A stretch of DNA of 64,000 nt from Cristatella mucedo (GCA_009760855.2 WPIO01000007.1:10852001-10916000), one strand, 5' to 3'. Numbered from the stretch's first letter, positions 11,967 to 24,424 are shown. Numbers and translations: made by a program. The notes: a model not told the origin generated them from the letters alone.

Positions 11967-12199
11967 GAGGTCTGTTGTGATTCGATACTCAGTACCCGGC
12001 GCTTTAAAGGCCATCACAGCCTGTTTGAAATTTGTATGACTTGGGCTGTTTTGAATACCGTGCTCAACATGCCGGAGCATCACAAGGAGTTGATCTACTT
12101 TGTAAATATCCTACTCTCCAGATTTCTATTTTAAAAGACATACAGTATAATAAACGCACCGATACCGTTGCAAGGCAATTTTACTCGCATCTACTAGTT

Positions 12200-12329
12200 G
12201 TGTGTTATTGATGTTGAAATCGAAGGAATTGCATTTCACTTTGCAGCAAATGTAAAGTGCATAGAAAGAGATTAAGTTCTCTGAGGGAGCTTTATCAAGT
12301 GAATTATTATTATTATTACTACTATTATT
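12200..12329 (+). mobile_element. LINE A 3' end, short copy
   Basis: Plus-strand hairpin with one mismatched stem (taaagtgcatagaaagag, then ctctgagggagctttatc) followed by (ATT)n with some ATTACT interruptions. It is 5'-truncated at about 12,200. Confidence 0.8.
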
Positions 12330-13336
<1,007 letters not shown>

Positions 13337-13479
13337 TATGAATCGTGAAGTATTGCATGAAGCTATGCACAAGTTGGAATGATGTCGTGGTGAATCGACA
13401 GTCGATGTTGGGTTATTGATTTTTGCTGCACTTTCTCCGAGTGCAAACTAGCTGGCGACAACGACTTTATTTCTTGCAG

Positions 13480-13695
13480 AAACCATACTTGAACCAGTCA
13501 GCCATGAGTGTGCGGCGAAATTTCTCATTGCAACGGCTGCTGATAATGGTGCGATCAATGGGCATCCGGCACGTGACCGTCGTAGACAGCATCAACCGAG
13601 TCGTAGGCATCATTACGCGAAAGGACCTGATGGGCTTCAGCATCGAGGAGAAGCTGGCCCAGCAGTCTGCCCATAGAATGACCATTATCAGCTAA
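13480..13695 (+). CDS. CLC-type chloride channel/transporter, terminal exon (second CBS domain)
   Basis: The exon encodes 71 residues plus TAA. The order SAMSVRRNFSLQRLLIMVRS then MGIRHVTVVD then VVGIITRKDL is the second CBS domain found at the cytoplasmic C-terminus of CLC proteins. The central GxRHxxVVD and VGIITRKDL match the CLC-6/CLC-7 intracellular exchanger branch best, though residue-level assignment is from memory of the family. A strong acceptor (tttatttcttgcag, ending at 13,479) puts the exon start at 13,480 in the same frame. The open frame extends further left to 13,423, but that part lacks similarity and is intronic. After the CBS domain only about 20 residues remain, as is usual for the family. 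No membrane helices or first CBS domain were found upstream within the window, so the rest of the gene must lie in unseen exons or beyond the left edge. A decayed gene fragment remains possible. Confidence 0.8.
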   Translation, partial: KPYLNQSAMSVRRNFSLQRLLIMVRSMGIRHVTVVDSINRVVGIITRKDLMGFSIEEKLAQQSAHRMTIIS

Positions 13696-14289
13696 GGGGC
13701 GGCGTTGATACCACCGGACGAGGATAATGGCCGCCGACTTGTCATCGGTACCTTTGTTGGCTTGTTTCTTCGGCACTACTCGGTTCAACACGGTCTAGGC
13801 GAATCAGCTGTTCCAGCAGTCGGCTACGACATTCCTGGACAGAGCACTTGGTTTAGAAATCTCTGTGATGAGCTCAGTGCTCTACTCAAGATCAGAGTGG
13901 GGTTGGCAGCAGCCCTCCATCACCTGCTGCTTTCTTCACTGAAGTCGGTTCGGATCTTTTATTTTGCATTGAAGCAGTCGTGCATGTAGCTCCTTATTGG
14001 TAAGAGTTTTTGGTCGACCGAGATCTCCAGCATCTCTTGCACGTATTGACTGCTGGATGCACACCGAGTTTAATCTCGCAATCAACCTCTGAGGAAGCAG
14101 TAAGCAGTAAGCAGTCGCTTGTATGCAAAAGTACTCAAGGCTGCTTGTTTGTCTTACAATATTGCGGTTGTTTTTACTTGGCTAAACATGACAATAATTC
14201 TTAAGTGAATGGCTAAACAGCTCACTTCGCACCCTGCTAATATAGGGTGCTTAGGGCTCAAGTCATTAGCTCTTTCTCAGCAACGCTAA
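13696..14289 (+). other. Probable 3' UTR and flank of the CLC gene
   Basis: Sequence after the stop codon. A 94-codon open frame (13,705-13,989) overlaps it but has no recognisable domain. No AATAAA is seen before the SINE at 14,290, where the SINE's own aaataaataaa could serve as a poly(A) signal; that is inference. Confidence 0.4.
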
Positions 14290-14492
14290 TTCGTTACTCT
14301 TTATAGCAAATAAATAAATATTAGCTGATTCAACAGCCTCATTTTTTATTGCGACAGAAAAGCCGCATTGGCTATCACCACCGCTTGCAGTTGGCGATAA
14401 AGGATCGCAGACTGCAGGATTCGAACCAGCGACCTCGGTCCTGAAGAACGAACACGTTACCTCCTGGGCTATGACCATTCCATCATGTACAC
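14290..14492 (-). repeat. tRNA-derived SINE, nearly complete
   Basis: On the minus strand: tRNA-like head with A-box-like tagcccaggaggtaacgtg and a clean B box ggttcgaatcc. Next come the core ggcgataaagg... (read on plus) and ccgcttgcagttggcgata, then the conserved tail block (ctgttgaatcagct) and TATTTATTTATTT. This is the most complete member of the main SINE type. It can serve as the reference for the fragments at 20,318, 43,072, 45,355 and 47,793. Confidence 0.85.
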
Positions 14493-15002
14493 ACTTGTAT
14501 CTCTCAGGATTCATAGGCTCGAAGTCACGGCTGCTGTCATTGCTGGATATCTATTTATGTAACTGATATGCATGTGAATGTATGCACATTTGAAATTATT
14601 CCTGCGCGCGTGCCAGCATAGACGTGTATGCACTTACATGTGGGGCGTAGCAAACGGGTCCTTATTCGGTGGCTTATTTCGTGTCCGTAATCAAAATGTC
14701 GAAACACCAAAGTGAGTAGCTGCTATCTTTTTCGTGGGCCACGGCTAAACAGCCTAACAAGTTAATAGATTTAGGGCCGTTACTGAATACAGACTAGATC
14801 TACATCAAAACAGCCCTAAGTTTTTTCCTGTGCTACTGGAAGTAGTGTAATAAGAGCATATGAAGCACAATACTTCTATATGTAGTGTCCTAAACAGACG
14901 AAATCTCTTTTCTGGTGCATTGCCTTTGCTAAGAAAATTTAGCCCATTAATGATTATAACGTGCATGCCCAAACACATATAGGACAATTCACGTAGGTGG
15001 AG

Positions 15003-16080
15003 TTAATGTAGAGACGAGCGGATGGATTTCAAGCTTATTTTGAAATGCCGATGTCGCAATGTTGAGGTCAGTCGGCAATGACCTCCAGGCCATGAAATCA
15101 GTGTCACGGGTGGCACCGCGGGTCTGCAAAGGATTTGAGATTGGTAAGAGGCACAGCCACGTGACCAGAGTCGGTGGAGCAAGTGGTGCGATGGTAAGCC
15201 CGAGGAATATTTAAGCAAGGTACGCCGGGGAAAGAGAACGGAGAGACAGTGACAAGTGCGTGACAGGAAGTTTAAGTCGATATGCTGCCTGATGAAGACC
15301 TGGTGCAGGTCGGCGAGAAGTGCTGTAAGGTGCCAGCTAAGCCATCCGACACAGAAAAGCTTCGCTGCAGAGTATTTTCCGCTGGTCGACGGACCGGCGG
15401 GAAGTTAAATCAGTCAGTAGCCTAGGCGTGCAGAGTGAAGCTGCACGGTGAAGCGCACAACGTCAGCCCGTGCTGAGTCGGAAGCCTGTACCAGTGCACC
15501 TCATAGGATCGAAGTCCAGTGCATCTCTTCTATAAAATGAAGGCTCGGAGAGCTTGGCGACTACATCGGTAAAGAGGGAGAGTATAATTAGCAAGAATAG
15601 GTGGACTTGAAACAAGACCCTAATAAATAAAAATACCTTATACTCAATACTTCAAAAGTACTTTACTCAATACTTTAAAAGTTTGCCGGATGATCCTTGT
15701 GCCTTTGAATTTATGTTCTGAAGTATCATAATAAGATTGGACCTAAAACGATTAAGCGCGTTGCCAGTTATGCCTGACAGAGACATTAAACGTTCAAAAA
15801 AGCTGAGTTCAGATCTGAGATGACGAGTATTTTTGCAGGGCTGATGAGTTGAGTTAATGAGTTTTGGGGTCATTATTCATGATTTTAAGCGAGAGATGAT
15901 TTTGAAAGCTTGAGCAATTTCATTCAAAAGCTAGGATTAATATTCCAGAAAAAAGCAAAGACGATGGACTATTTCAGAGATCTTGTCCGTCCTGTTACCG
16001 AGCATTGACTCCTTAATCACAAGGGCCAGAGCTGTCTCGTTGAGGACGAAGTTTCCGAGTTGCAGCCCTCAGCATCCACG
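15003..16080 (-). pseudogene. L2/CR1-like LINE reverse transcriptase relic
   Basis: A minus-strand copy that can be followed through most of the RT. A possible NETAL block lies near 16,040, and an open stretch at 15,873-15,667 holds FERLMSLSGITGNALNRFRS, corresponding to the SxxGIxGxALxWFRSYLSDR region. The YADD region is decayed near 15,530-15,590. The LHWLPV block is at about 15,320 and the C-terminal open stretch at 15,218-15,003. The C-terminal sequence differs enough from families A and B that this may be a third subfamily. Many stops; no 3' tail on the left. Confidence 0.65.
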
Positions 16081-16270
16081 AGATTTATTTTTCAATTGTA
16101 GCAATGCTATGCTCTAAAGAAATTTAAATTAATCTGTGTCGTTCGTTCGCACAGCAGAGAGCCAGCCGATGCCCAACACCGACAGTTTATTACCAACGCA
16201 CGGAACCGGAGAGCGAACGGCTCCCCTCGGCCCCTACTCTCCCTCGACTCCCCCCTCCTCCACTCTCCAG

Positions 16271-16428
16271 TCCACCATCTCCCCACCAGCGGGTTACCGG
16301 CCTGTGTCCATACCACATCACAGGCGGACCACAGCTGTGCACCGGCCGACCCTGACGGTGAATCCACCATCTGGCCACCAGCTGGTTACTGGCCTGTGTC
16401 CACGCCACAATCACAGGCTCATCAGAGG
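16271..16428 (+). repeat. Imperfect tandem duplication, period 92 bp
   Basis: The segment starting tccaccatctccccacca at 16,271 is repeated from 16,363 as tccaccatctggccacca. Both copies then continue through gcctgtgtcca and a cacaggc block. The repeat keeps an open frame of 142 codons (16,136-16,564), but the composition is proline-rich low complexity and I do not call it a gene. Confidence 0.8.
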
Positions 16429-16477
16429 AGCCGGCATACAATACATACATACACACGTACATACGAACTACAATTTG

Positions 16478-16580
16478 CATATTTTCTTAATCTCTATCCA
16501 GGTGCATCATAGATGCCGCAGGGCTCGAGCCTACGACCTCGATCATCAAAGGCGAGCACCTTAACCCCTAGGTCAAAACA
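16478..16580 (-). repeat. SINE with tRNA head and LINE-hairpin remnant
   Basis: On plus, cttaatctctatccaggtgc is the inner half of the LINE A-type hairpin. It is followed by gggctcgagcctacgacctc (B box reversed) and gcgagcaccttaacccctag (A box reversed). The organisation is the same as at 46,575 and 57,421. The outer hairpin arm and tail are lost on the left. Confidence 0.7.
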
Positions 16581-16621
16581 TTATGGAAATGTAATGATTA
16601 AAAGAGAGATTTCAGCCCTAA

Positions 16622-16850
16622 AAGTAAAGTTTAGCTGATCCAATGGCTTATCCAAAGGTTAAGGTTCTCACACTTCACGACCCAGGTCGTGGGTTGGAGT
16701 CAGCAGGTAATCCTTCATTGTCCACAGCTTGTTCCATTGTCCACTTCATTGTCCACAGCAAGGGGAGTGATGGCTACTAAGGCTCCTCTGCCGCTATGAT
16801 GAATGAGGCTGTTTGATCAGCCAACCATGGATTTTAGTTTCCTTTAGCAG
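16622..16850 (+). repeat. tRNA-derived SINE
   Basis: tRNA-like head (ggcttatccaaaggttaagg; cgacccaggtcgtgggttgg), a core with a small ttgtccac duplication, and the tail block gaggctgtttgatcagcc. It ends without an obvious TATTT tail. It lies back to back with the preceding minus-strand SINE. Confidence 0.75.
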
Positions 16851-17124
16851 CGTCATTTACATAGCGGGCAGATATTATCCTTGTCGTTCTGCTTACAGAT
16901 GATGAGTGACGTCCAAGGTTATTGTCAACGGCAGATACAGCTTCTTGCTAGTTGGTGGTGACTTTATCCCCGGTCATACATTTAAAGATGGTAACACCAG
17001 GCATCATCTTGCCGCGAGTTGGCCGGAGCATTACTAACTAGAAAGTCGAAGTGGAGCCGGAGATTTTGCTTATGATATAACATTGAAGAGGAGTGGGTAA
17101 CTGAAACCCTGATGCATCGGTGAA

Positions 17125-17645
17125 TAATAATAATAATAACGTGTTTGATAAAGCGCCCTCAGAGAACTCAATCTCTTTCTAGGCATTTTAAATTTGCTGC
17201 AAACGAAGCACGATCGAATCATTGGTGGTAGCATGCTCAACAAACAACAAGAATAACAAGTTAGGGTGACGTGTACAGGGTAAGCATGCAAGTTTGGTTA
17301 GTGGCAGCATGCCCAGTGTCAGCACGCATAGGCACAGGGACCCACTAAATGCTGCGATAAATAGATGCGTTTTTAGTTTCTTTTTAAGTGTGGACAGGTC
17401 AGGATAAGTCGTGACGAAAGTCGATGGTGAGCTCCAGGCTTTGAGAGCATACAAACTAAAGGCATGGTCTCCAAAGGATTGAGATTTGTACGAGGTCTAG
17501 GTAAACAGTTAGATTCCGAAAAGCGGGTGGTATGACGTTTAGCCTGGCGGGGGAGTAGATCTGATAGGTAGGCTGAAGCCAAAAAATGAAGGGACCTAAA
17601 AGTTAGCGACAAAACCTTGAAGTCGGATTAGCCAATGCAGCTGCT
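17125..17645 (-). mobile_element. LINE A RT C-terminus and 3' UTR
   Basis: (TAA)n tail at 17,126-17,140, hairpin with one altered arm (aaagcgccc...aggcatttta), then the 3' UTR. The C-terminal RT blocks follow in broken frames, including FSESNCLPRPRTNLNPLET and THLFIAAFSGS on the minus strand. It is 5'-truncated around 17,645. Confidence 0.85.
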
Positions 17646-18204
17646 GAAAGCTCGGGATTTGATCTTTCTCAGTGAAGGAGAGGACACCAAGTCGGCCGTC
17701 TGAATCATCATCTGAGCGAATTTACGTTCAGTCTGATCTTGCTGCCGCCGCTACATGAGCACCACCTGCCCACAGGAACCATTCTCATCAAGTCTCACTG
17801 ATAGCTGCTACAAATACACCTGTAAGCATCAATATTGCTTTGCAGAGCCCGGGCCCACACGCTCCCTCCGTGATTCCGGCCTCCTTGGGTATTTCTGCGG
17901 CAAACCTAGCAGATATGCATATGGCTAAGTGAGTAGCAATACAACGTCTTCAATGATGCTAATATTTAAATAAACCAACGTTTCCTTGATCATCGAGGCA
18001 CTTGCATCTTCCTACAGAACAGAAGAATTGGCTCGTTTGAATGGAAGTGCATGGTCATTCCCAAGGCGGTTGCAGTCAACCTTCTGAAAGGACGCTTAGG
18101 ATACAGTGGCTGATCGGAGATAGTGGCTTTAAGAGTTTCAACTACAATGATCGTACGCGCTTACCTGAATAGCGACTGCACTTATGCCTCAAGTCCCATG
18201 CTCA
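17646..18204. other. Unassigned sequence, no gene seen
   Basis: No motif recognised. The left end may continue the LINE A copy in very decayed form (gaaagctcgggatttgatc). Confidence 0.4.
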
Positions 18205-18340
18205 TAGCTTGAAATAATAACATTATGATATTAGTGTAGCACCCTAAGATAACTACATCTCTTCAAGGCACGTCACATATTCTGGTAAGGAAACATGTCG
18301 ATTGGTTAGTTACAACATATGCACAGTGTCAGCACTTTAA
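18205..18340 (-). repeat. LINE A-like 3' end, decayed
   Basis: aataataacattatgatatt tail-like start, an incomplete hairpin (tagcaccctaagataac...ctcttcaaggcacgt) and the 3' UTR phrase gcacagtgtcagcac. It is older than most copies. Confidence 0.6.
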
Positions 18341-18499
18341 GTAATTGGGAGGCCAGTTCTTCTCAATTCTGGATCGTTGCGTAAGGTGGTCTATTGGCTG
18401 CTGATTGCAAACCCATAAAGAACTCCGGTCTCTACTAGCAGCTTAGTAAAAGCTACAGGATTACGTGGTCGTTACGAATGAGCTTTTATGGTGCATTCA

Positions 18500-20250
18500 A
18501 AGCCTAAAGTGGCTTTTGGTACGTATGCGATCAGACTTGCTCGCATGGAACAAAGAGACAGCGAAAGGCAGGCAAGTCAAGGAATTGAGTAAGGCTGAGT
18601 AGCTTGGAAGTTAAGCCCAGGACGGCTGAAAACAATGCCTCGCAGTCAGCAGCAGGGCAGTAGATGTCATTGCATGAGAGTTTTTTTGAAGTGAGTTCAG
18701 CAGTCTAGCGACCTGCAGACCTGCAGAGCAACAGCCACTGTTGCCAACGATTTTCTGGCGAAGGAATGAAACAGTTGCTAATCTGTTGTCAAGGAGGCAC
18801 CCAGGGGCACGAGGAAGCTGAGCATGATTCGGTAGTGCAGCTAAGCAGGAAGGACCATGGGCCATGGCGGGACTTGTGGGTCGGTGTAAGAACTTAGCTC
18901 TCTATCCGCTGATCAAACGGCAGCCGTCGTAGCTCCTTCAGAAAAAGGAGACGCATGGCTGATCCTCTGAGATTGGTCGACTACTCTTGGAGCCGCATCA
19001 GCAGCAGAGGCTCAATGGCTTTCTCGGTAGCCGAGCCAACACAGAATTATAGAAATTCAGCCAAGATAGAACCAGGTAGCTAGACAGATTTTTTAGCAAG
19101 TAACCGTAATTAACTGTACCTACTATTAGAGATGAATCGAACGTGTTGGCTAGCTTGGAAAGTGATTTTATTTTATAAAGCATTCAAACTTTGGGCAGCT
19201 ATTAAATAGAATACCTAACTTCCTGGCTCACGATAAAGGTCGTATTACAACACCCCCAATTAGGAGTGCCAAGTCTCATAGTCCAACCGGACGCTTGGGG
19301 TGGCACATGAACAGGAGTTTGGTTTTGCTTTGGTGGAGCTTAAGGAAATCAACCGACATCGGGATCAAATGTCTGCAAGGCAAGCATTCTATTTATAAAT
19401 TGCTGCAGCGGATTCCGAGGGTTTAAGTGACAAAGACATGTGGTTATCGTCAGTGTTAAAATGGGTCAAATTCACTTTTCCCAGATGCTCAAGGAAATCG
19501 GAGAATCGCAAAGGACCACGAACGGACCCTTGTGGAAGTCTATAGGTGACTGACTGGTCTTCTTGACGAGACGTAACCGCAACACAAGACTTTTTTAAAT
19601 CGATCGGATAGTAGAATTTGAACCCGCCAGTGCCTCGTCTTTCAGACCGATCGTTCTAAATCATATAAGTAGGATACCGTGATCAATAGTGCCCTAAGTA
19701 GCTGAGGTATTGGGCAGAAAATGACCGGTGGGATTATCATCTTCGTTGCAGCTTAGGATGTCATTGATCACACAGAGATCAATTTTGAGTGGAGTGGTGT
19801 CGCTTTAATTCCGACAGAAAGTTATCTCACAACTTCTTAAGTTGGTTTCACAAGCTACTTGGCGAAAATATTTTTGATAATCTTTAACAAAAAAGAACAC
19901 GAATATACTTTTTTTTTTTTAGCTAGAACACGTGAATCCAATCAAAGGAGTTTTAAGTGTTGCTTCTAAGCATTTTAAATTTAAAAGGCTTTGGAACAAC
20001 CCCTTTATCCAGAGAAGCCTTTATAACTTTGCATTTATAACCTGAGTTATGGCTGGACTCACTGTACATGCAAATGAAGACCAGAGAGGAAATGGTATAG
20101 CGGCTTCAGGTAACGAGCTCTTATTTTAGTAGACTTAATGAAGCTAACCACTTCGGAAGCTGAAACCTCGGAAAATTTTGAGGTAGTTGACCTTCGTGCA
20201 CCCGATGCAGATGAGCTACAGACGAGCTGACACCATCAGTAGTGTGTAAG
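18500..20250 (-). pseudogene. LINE B ORF2 relic, one of the longest copies in the window
   Basis: On the minus strand, from right to left, the expected RT order is recognisable through many stops. The FSEVSASEVVSFIKS block is at about 20,180, the GKGVVPKSF region near 20,000, and the TIDHxILL region near 19,670. A degenerate HFNTDDNHMSLSLKPSES (normally YADDTQLYLSFKPS) lies near 19,430, and NACLADI near 19,370. The decayed SKIRSC to GWMPVEQ region covers 19,100-18,930. Last come LAVPFLRxKT and the 3' UTR down to about 18,500. The catalytic YADD reads TDDN, so the RT is dead. Confidence 0.75.
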
Positions 20251-20317
20251 CACGGGCTATCGCTGGAGAATCGTTGTCTTTTTCCTTCTATTCTTTTCTA
20301 CCTCAGTATAGAATCTT

Positions 20318-20470
20318 AACTGATTTTACAGCCTCGTTTATACAGCGGCAGATGAGCCTGTACGGCTTTCGTACCCACTTGCTGTGGGCAAGCCTTTTCG
20401 CCAAATGCAGGACTTGAACTAACAACCTGAATCGTGAAAAGCGAGCACCTTACCTCCTGGGCTGAGACCC
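20318..20470 (-). repeat. tRNA-derived SINE
   Basis: Same organisation as the SINE at 14,290: tail block (ctgattttacagcctcgttt on plus), core, reversed B box (acttgaactaacaacc) and reversed A box (gagcaccttacctcctgggc). The promoter boxes are mutated. Confidence 0.75.
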
Positions 20471-20564
20471 AGAGGGAGTATTTGCAGGTATTCCTGCCTG
20501 CACAACAGGACGCTTACAGGTCTGGACAAAAGTCTTAAGCTCGGACTGTTAATCGTAAACGTAG

Positions 20565-21245
20565 AAATTGCCAAAATTTCACTTCTCACCGATCAGCTCT
20601 TGCTCCCAATTAAGCAGTGTATCGAATATATTCTGCCGCTTATAGGTCCCCTCATTCCCTTCCTTCGACGTAACATCTAAAATACTCCCCAACAAGCTTT
20701 CGGTCGAACCTCTGCTTGTTCCTCTGCCTCTGATCGTTTGACTGTGCCTTTAACCAGCCTCAAATCCTTTGAAGACCATGCCTTCAGTTCGTATGCTCCC
20801 AAAGACTCACAGTGAGTGCCGATGGCTGCTGCTGGCACGCAGCGCAACGGGGCGCTAGCTTGAACTGCACGAGCACCGAGCACGGATCTGCTGGCTACCG
20901 GCCCGAGCTCGGGGCCGGGCACCTGCTGGAGCCGCCACCTGGCTGTGCCCAGATGCGGGCGTGGTCGGCTGCCCAGCAGTCTCCGCCTCAAACCCACCTG
21001 TTTATTAAAAAAACCAATGGGCCTTTGGGAGTTGTGCTTGTGTGCGTGCTGACACCGTTCCTGCTGTTACTAACCGTATTTACATGTTGACCCTGTGAAT
21101 GTCGCATGTAACAATGTAACGCTTGATGACATTTCGAATGCTACCACTGATCATTTTGTAATGCCGTCTTTACAGCATCTGTAAAGTGCATAGCAAGAGA
21201 TTCTCTTAGCATACTGTTCAAATGTATTATTATTATTCTTGTTAT
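20565..21245 (+). mobile_element. LINE A RT C-terminus and 3' end, with foreign GC-rich segment
   Basis: RT C-terminal blocks run to about 20,805 (LKSF.DHAFSSYAPK pattern near 20,760-20,805). They resume at 20,988 with LKTHLFIKK and continue to a 3' end with a decayed hairpin (taaagtgcatagcaagagat) and (ATT)n at about 21,228. Between 20,812 and 20,990 lies an unrelated segment far richer in GC. It replaces the roughly 60 bp that normally encode WNSLPTSVxTSPDLTTF. Confidence 0.75.
20812..20990. other. GC-rich insert inside LINE A
   Basis: About 180 bp of strongly GC-rich, CpG-containing sequence in otherwise AT-richer LINE DNA. It has no tRNA boxes, no tail and no evident target-site duplication. 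Open frames on both strands span it, but no domain is recognisable. It may be a filler sequence captured during repair. Confidence 0.6.
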
Positions 21246-22347
<1,102 letters not shown>

Positions 22348-22549
22348 CTCTGCTGCAGCATTGCAGCAGGCCCATTGCGACGAGCGCTGCTGAAGCTCTG
22401 CCCTGGGTGCGTTCGCGAGAGCTATATGTGGTGCAGTCCTGAAATTAAACGATTCACGAAAATCAGCTGGTGTGAAAGCGAGCAGTGCTTGCAGTAGCTC
22501 ATTCGTAGTTTGTTCTCAATTACAATACCACAGTGGCCGCAGCAGAGGC

Positions 22550-23060
22550 AGAGGCGATCCGAGGCGATAAATGGCTGGACGAGCAGGGTGGGGGAACTCT
22601 AGAATCAATACAGAAAGCCCCTCACTCTTTTTCCTCGAAGGAATCCGATACTCGATAGCAACGAGTGTAGGGAGCCCGCCACTCCTCCGCAGCGCCGCGC
22701 GTTCGTGTGCCAAGAGACGGAAAACCCGCCGGCCCAGACGCCGAAACGCTTCGACTTTTCCCCAGCTGCAAGACGGCGGCGGCCCTTGGCTGGCTTGGCA
22801 CGGTCAAGGCGGGGTCAAGGCAGGCCGTGCAGGCTCGCTCGAGCGTCCTTTGGAGGCGTTAAACCAATGGTCGCCTGACGTTTGGCCGTGGAAAGCGGCG
22901 CTGCGATCGCTCCTTAAGAGGCTAACGTCCGGTCGGTTCGGCTGGTGGCCGGTTCGAAGTGCAAAAGCCAGTGGCGAGTTCCCTCGACAGCTGCAGCTGC
23001 CGACGGCCATTTTCTAGCAGTAACAGCAGGGAGCGGGCTGGCGGCAAAGAGCCACCTACC
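22550..23060. promoter_or_regulatory. Candidate CpG-island promoter
   Basis: About 500 bp of GC-rich sequence with dense CpG; the 60 bp at 22,681-22,740 contain about ten. Promoter-like motifs include a CCAAT box (aaaccaatgg at 22,861-22,870) and a YY1-like GGCCATTTT at about 23,006. No TATA box was seen. A 148-codon open frame (22,571-23,017, plus) spans it, but the protein is Arg/Pro/Trp-rich and unrecognised, as chance frames in GC-rich DNA tend to be. Whether a transcript starts here, and on which strand, is unknown. Confidence 0.45.
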
Positions 23061-23149
23061 AGCTTGATTCATTACTTGCCTGCTGAGCAAATCTTTGCGA
23101 GCTACTCGAAGGATGCCTCGCACCTGACCCATTGCATTGCCAGATAGGC

Positions 23150-23205
23150 TAGTAATAATAATAATAGCAATAATATGTTTGCATAGCACCCTCAGAGAAC
23201 TCAAT
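23150..23205 (-). repeat. LINE A hairpin fragment
   Basis: (AATAATAAT) tail and the first arm of the hairpin (tagcaccctcagagaactc), cut off before the second arm where RT-derived sequence begins. Confidence 0.65.
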
Positions 23206-23400
23206 ATCAGACTTGAATGTAGAACTGCTATGGTCATCTGGTGAAAAGTTATTGGGAAACAGGACACCTAGATTTCGTGCAGATGCAGCAGGAGAAATGC
23301 TGGCAGAGCCGATTTTGAACGTTACGTCTTCCCATTTCTAAATCATATTTGCTCTGCCCATAACTAGTACGTTGGTTTTTATCGTCATTTGAGATTCCTC
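23205..23400 (-). pseudogene. LINE A RT fragment, minus strand
   Basis: Minus-strand translation gives MTIKTNVLVMGRAN, KWEDVTFKIGSASISP and ARNLGVLFPNNFSPDDH. This is the KTNLIYWA / LTLKIGSASxSP / NLGVxFQSDLSxDDHI block of LINE A. It sits head to head with a plus-strand fragment of the same RT region starting at 23,425. Confidence 0.75.
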
Positions 23401-23424
23401 CCTCTATTATTACAACTCAGGAAT

Positions 23425-23770
23425 CAGAAAACCTAATCCTAAACAAGGGCTCAGCTAGCCTACCTTCCGTAGCATCCGCACGAAATATGGATGTTCTGTT
23501 CCAAAGTGACCCTTCACGCACCGATCGTATGAGCTCCACAGCCAAGTCTGCGTACTTTCACTTATGCAGCATTGCTAAAATTTGGGCCTGCTTAGATAGG
23601 AATAACACATTCAAGTTGAGTCGCGAATTTGTGCCTACCAAATCGAACTTGCTCCTAATCAGGTCAAGCATCGTACCATCCTCTCTTCCGACTCAAGTCT
23701 ATTAGCTTTGCTTCGAACAAACCTCAAATCCTTTTGAGACATTACTTTTTGTTCGCATGCTCCTAACGCC
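23425..23770 (+). pseudogene. LINE A RT fragment, plus strand, internally deleted
   Basis: The plus frame at 23,487-23,705 reads MDVLFQSDPSRTDRMSSTAK then SAYFHLCSIAKIWACLD, the same block as the neighbouring minus fragment. It then jumps to the QxKHRTT...LRTNLKSF region. The two fragments form an imperfect inverted pair around 23,410. Confidence 0.75.
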
Positions 23771-24424
23771 GGGAATGACGAGTCATCCATTGCAAATGAA
23801 ACCTGATCTCAACAGGCCACCTGACCTCATGAGGTCGCCAGGATCCTCTACTTCCACCCATTTTGTGCCGGTTGTCTTGAAAAGAATGATGCAGTGCACC
23901 TGATTTGATGGCGCGGGGGGGGGGCTCAGCAACCGGGTTTCTCGCAGTTTACCTCGAATGCTGACGTCCTATTGAGCTGCCGCACTTAAAAGCACCGTGC
24001 GCTGCCTGAGACTGCCAACAGCGTCGCATTCTCTGCTGGCTCAATGCTGACTTTTTCAGCTGTCACCACGAGTCACGAAAACCAGGGTGAATTTCTTGCT
24101 CGATGAGTCCAAACATGCGCATCAGACCGCCTCATGCCTCAGGCCGTTGCAGGCGGGACGCAGCCTGGTCTGTTTCTTGCACGTTGCAGGTGAGACGCAG
24201 CCAGGCGTGACGCTTTCGAGGTGCAGGTGGGTCTCGCGGACTGGTCAGGCGTTTTTTGCGTCGCGTGTCGGTTAAGCTTGGCTGGCAGCGTTAAAAAAAG
24301 CAACCGGCCTGGTTCCTGCCTGGCTACAATTACTTTCTCCTCGGACCGGCTCTTCAGCGGAAAGTGACGGTCGGCTGCATCTGCACTAAAGCGTTCATAG
24401 TCGAAGGCACAATTGACTTTGGAT
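23771..24424. other. Unassigned sequence with a small tandem repeat
   Basis: A 37-bp period direct repeat lies at 24,145 and 24,182 (cgttgcaggcgggacgcagc versus cgttgcaggtgagacgcagc). A G9 run is at about 23,916. A 122-codon minus frame (24,507-24,139) is unrecognised. Confidence 0.5.

Noticed and set aside
22571..23017. 148-codon frame as a real gene
   Set aside because: The composition follows the GC-rich island, there is no recognisable domain, and it overlaps open frames on the other strand; better explained as promoter-like DNA.
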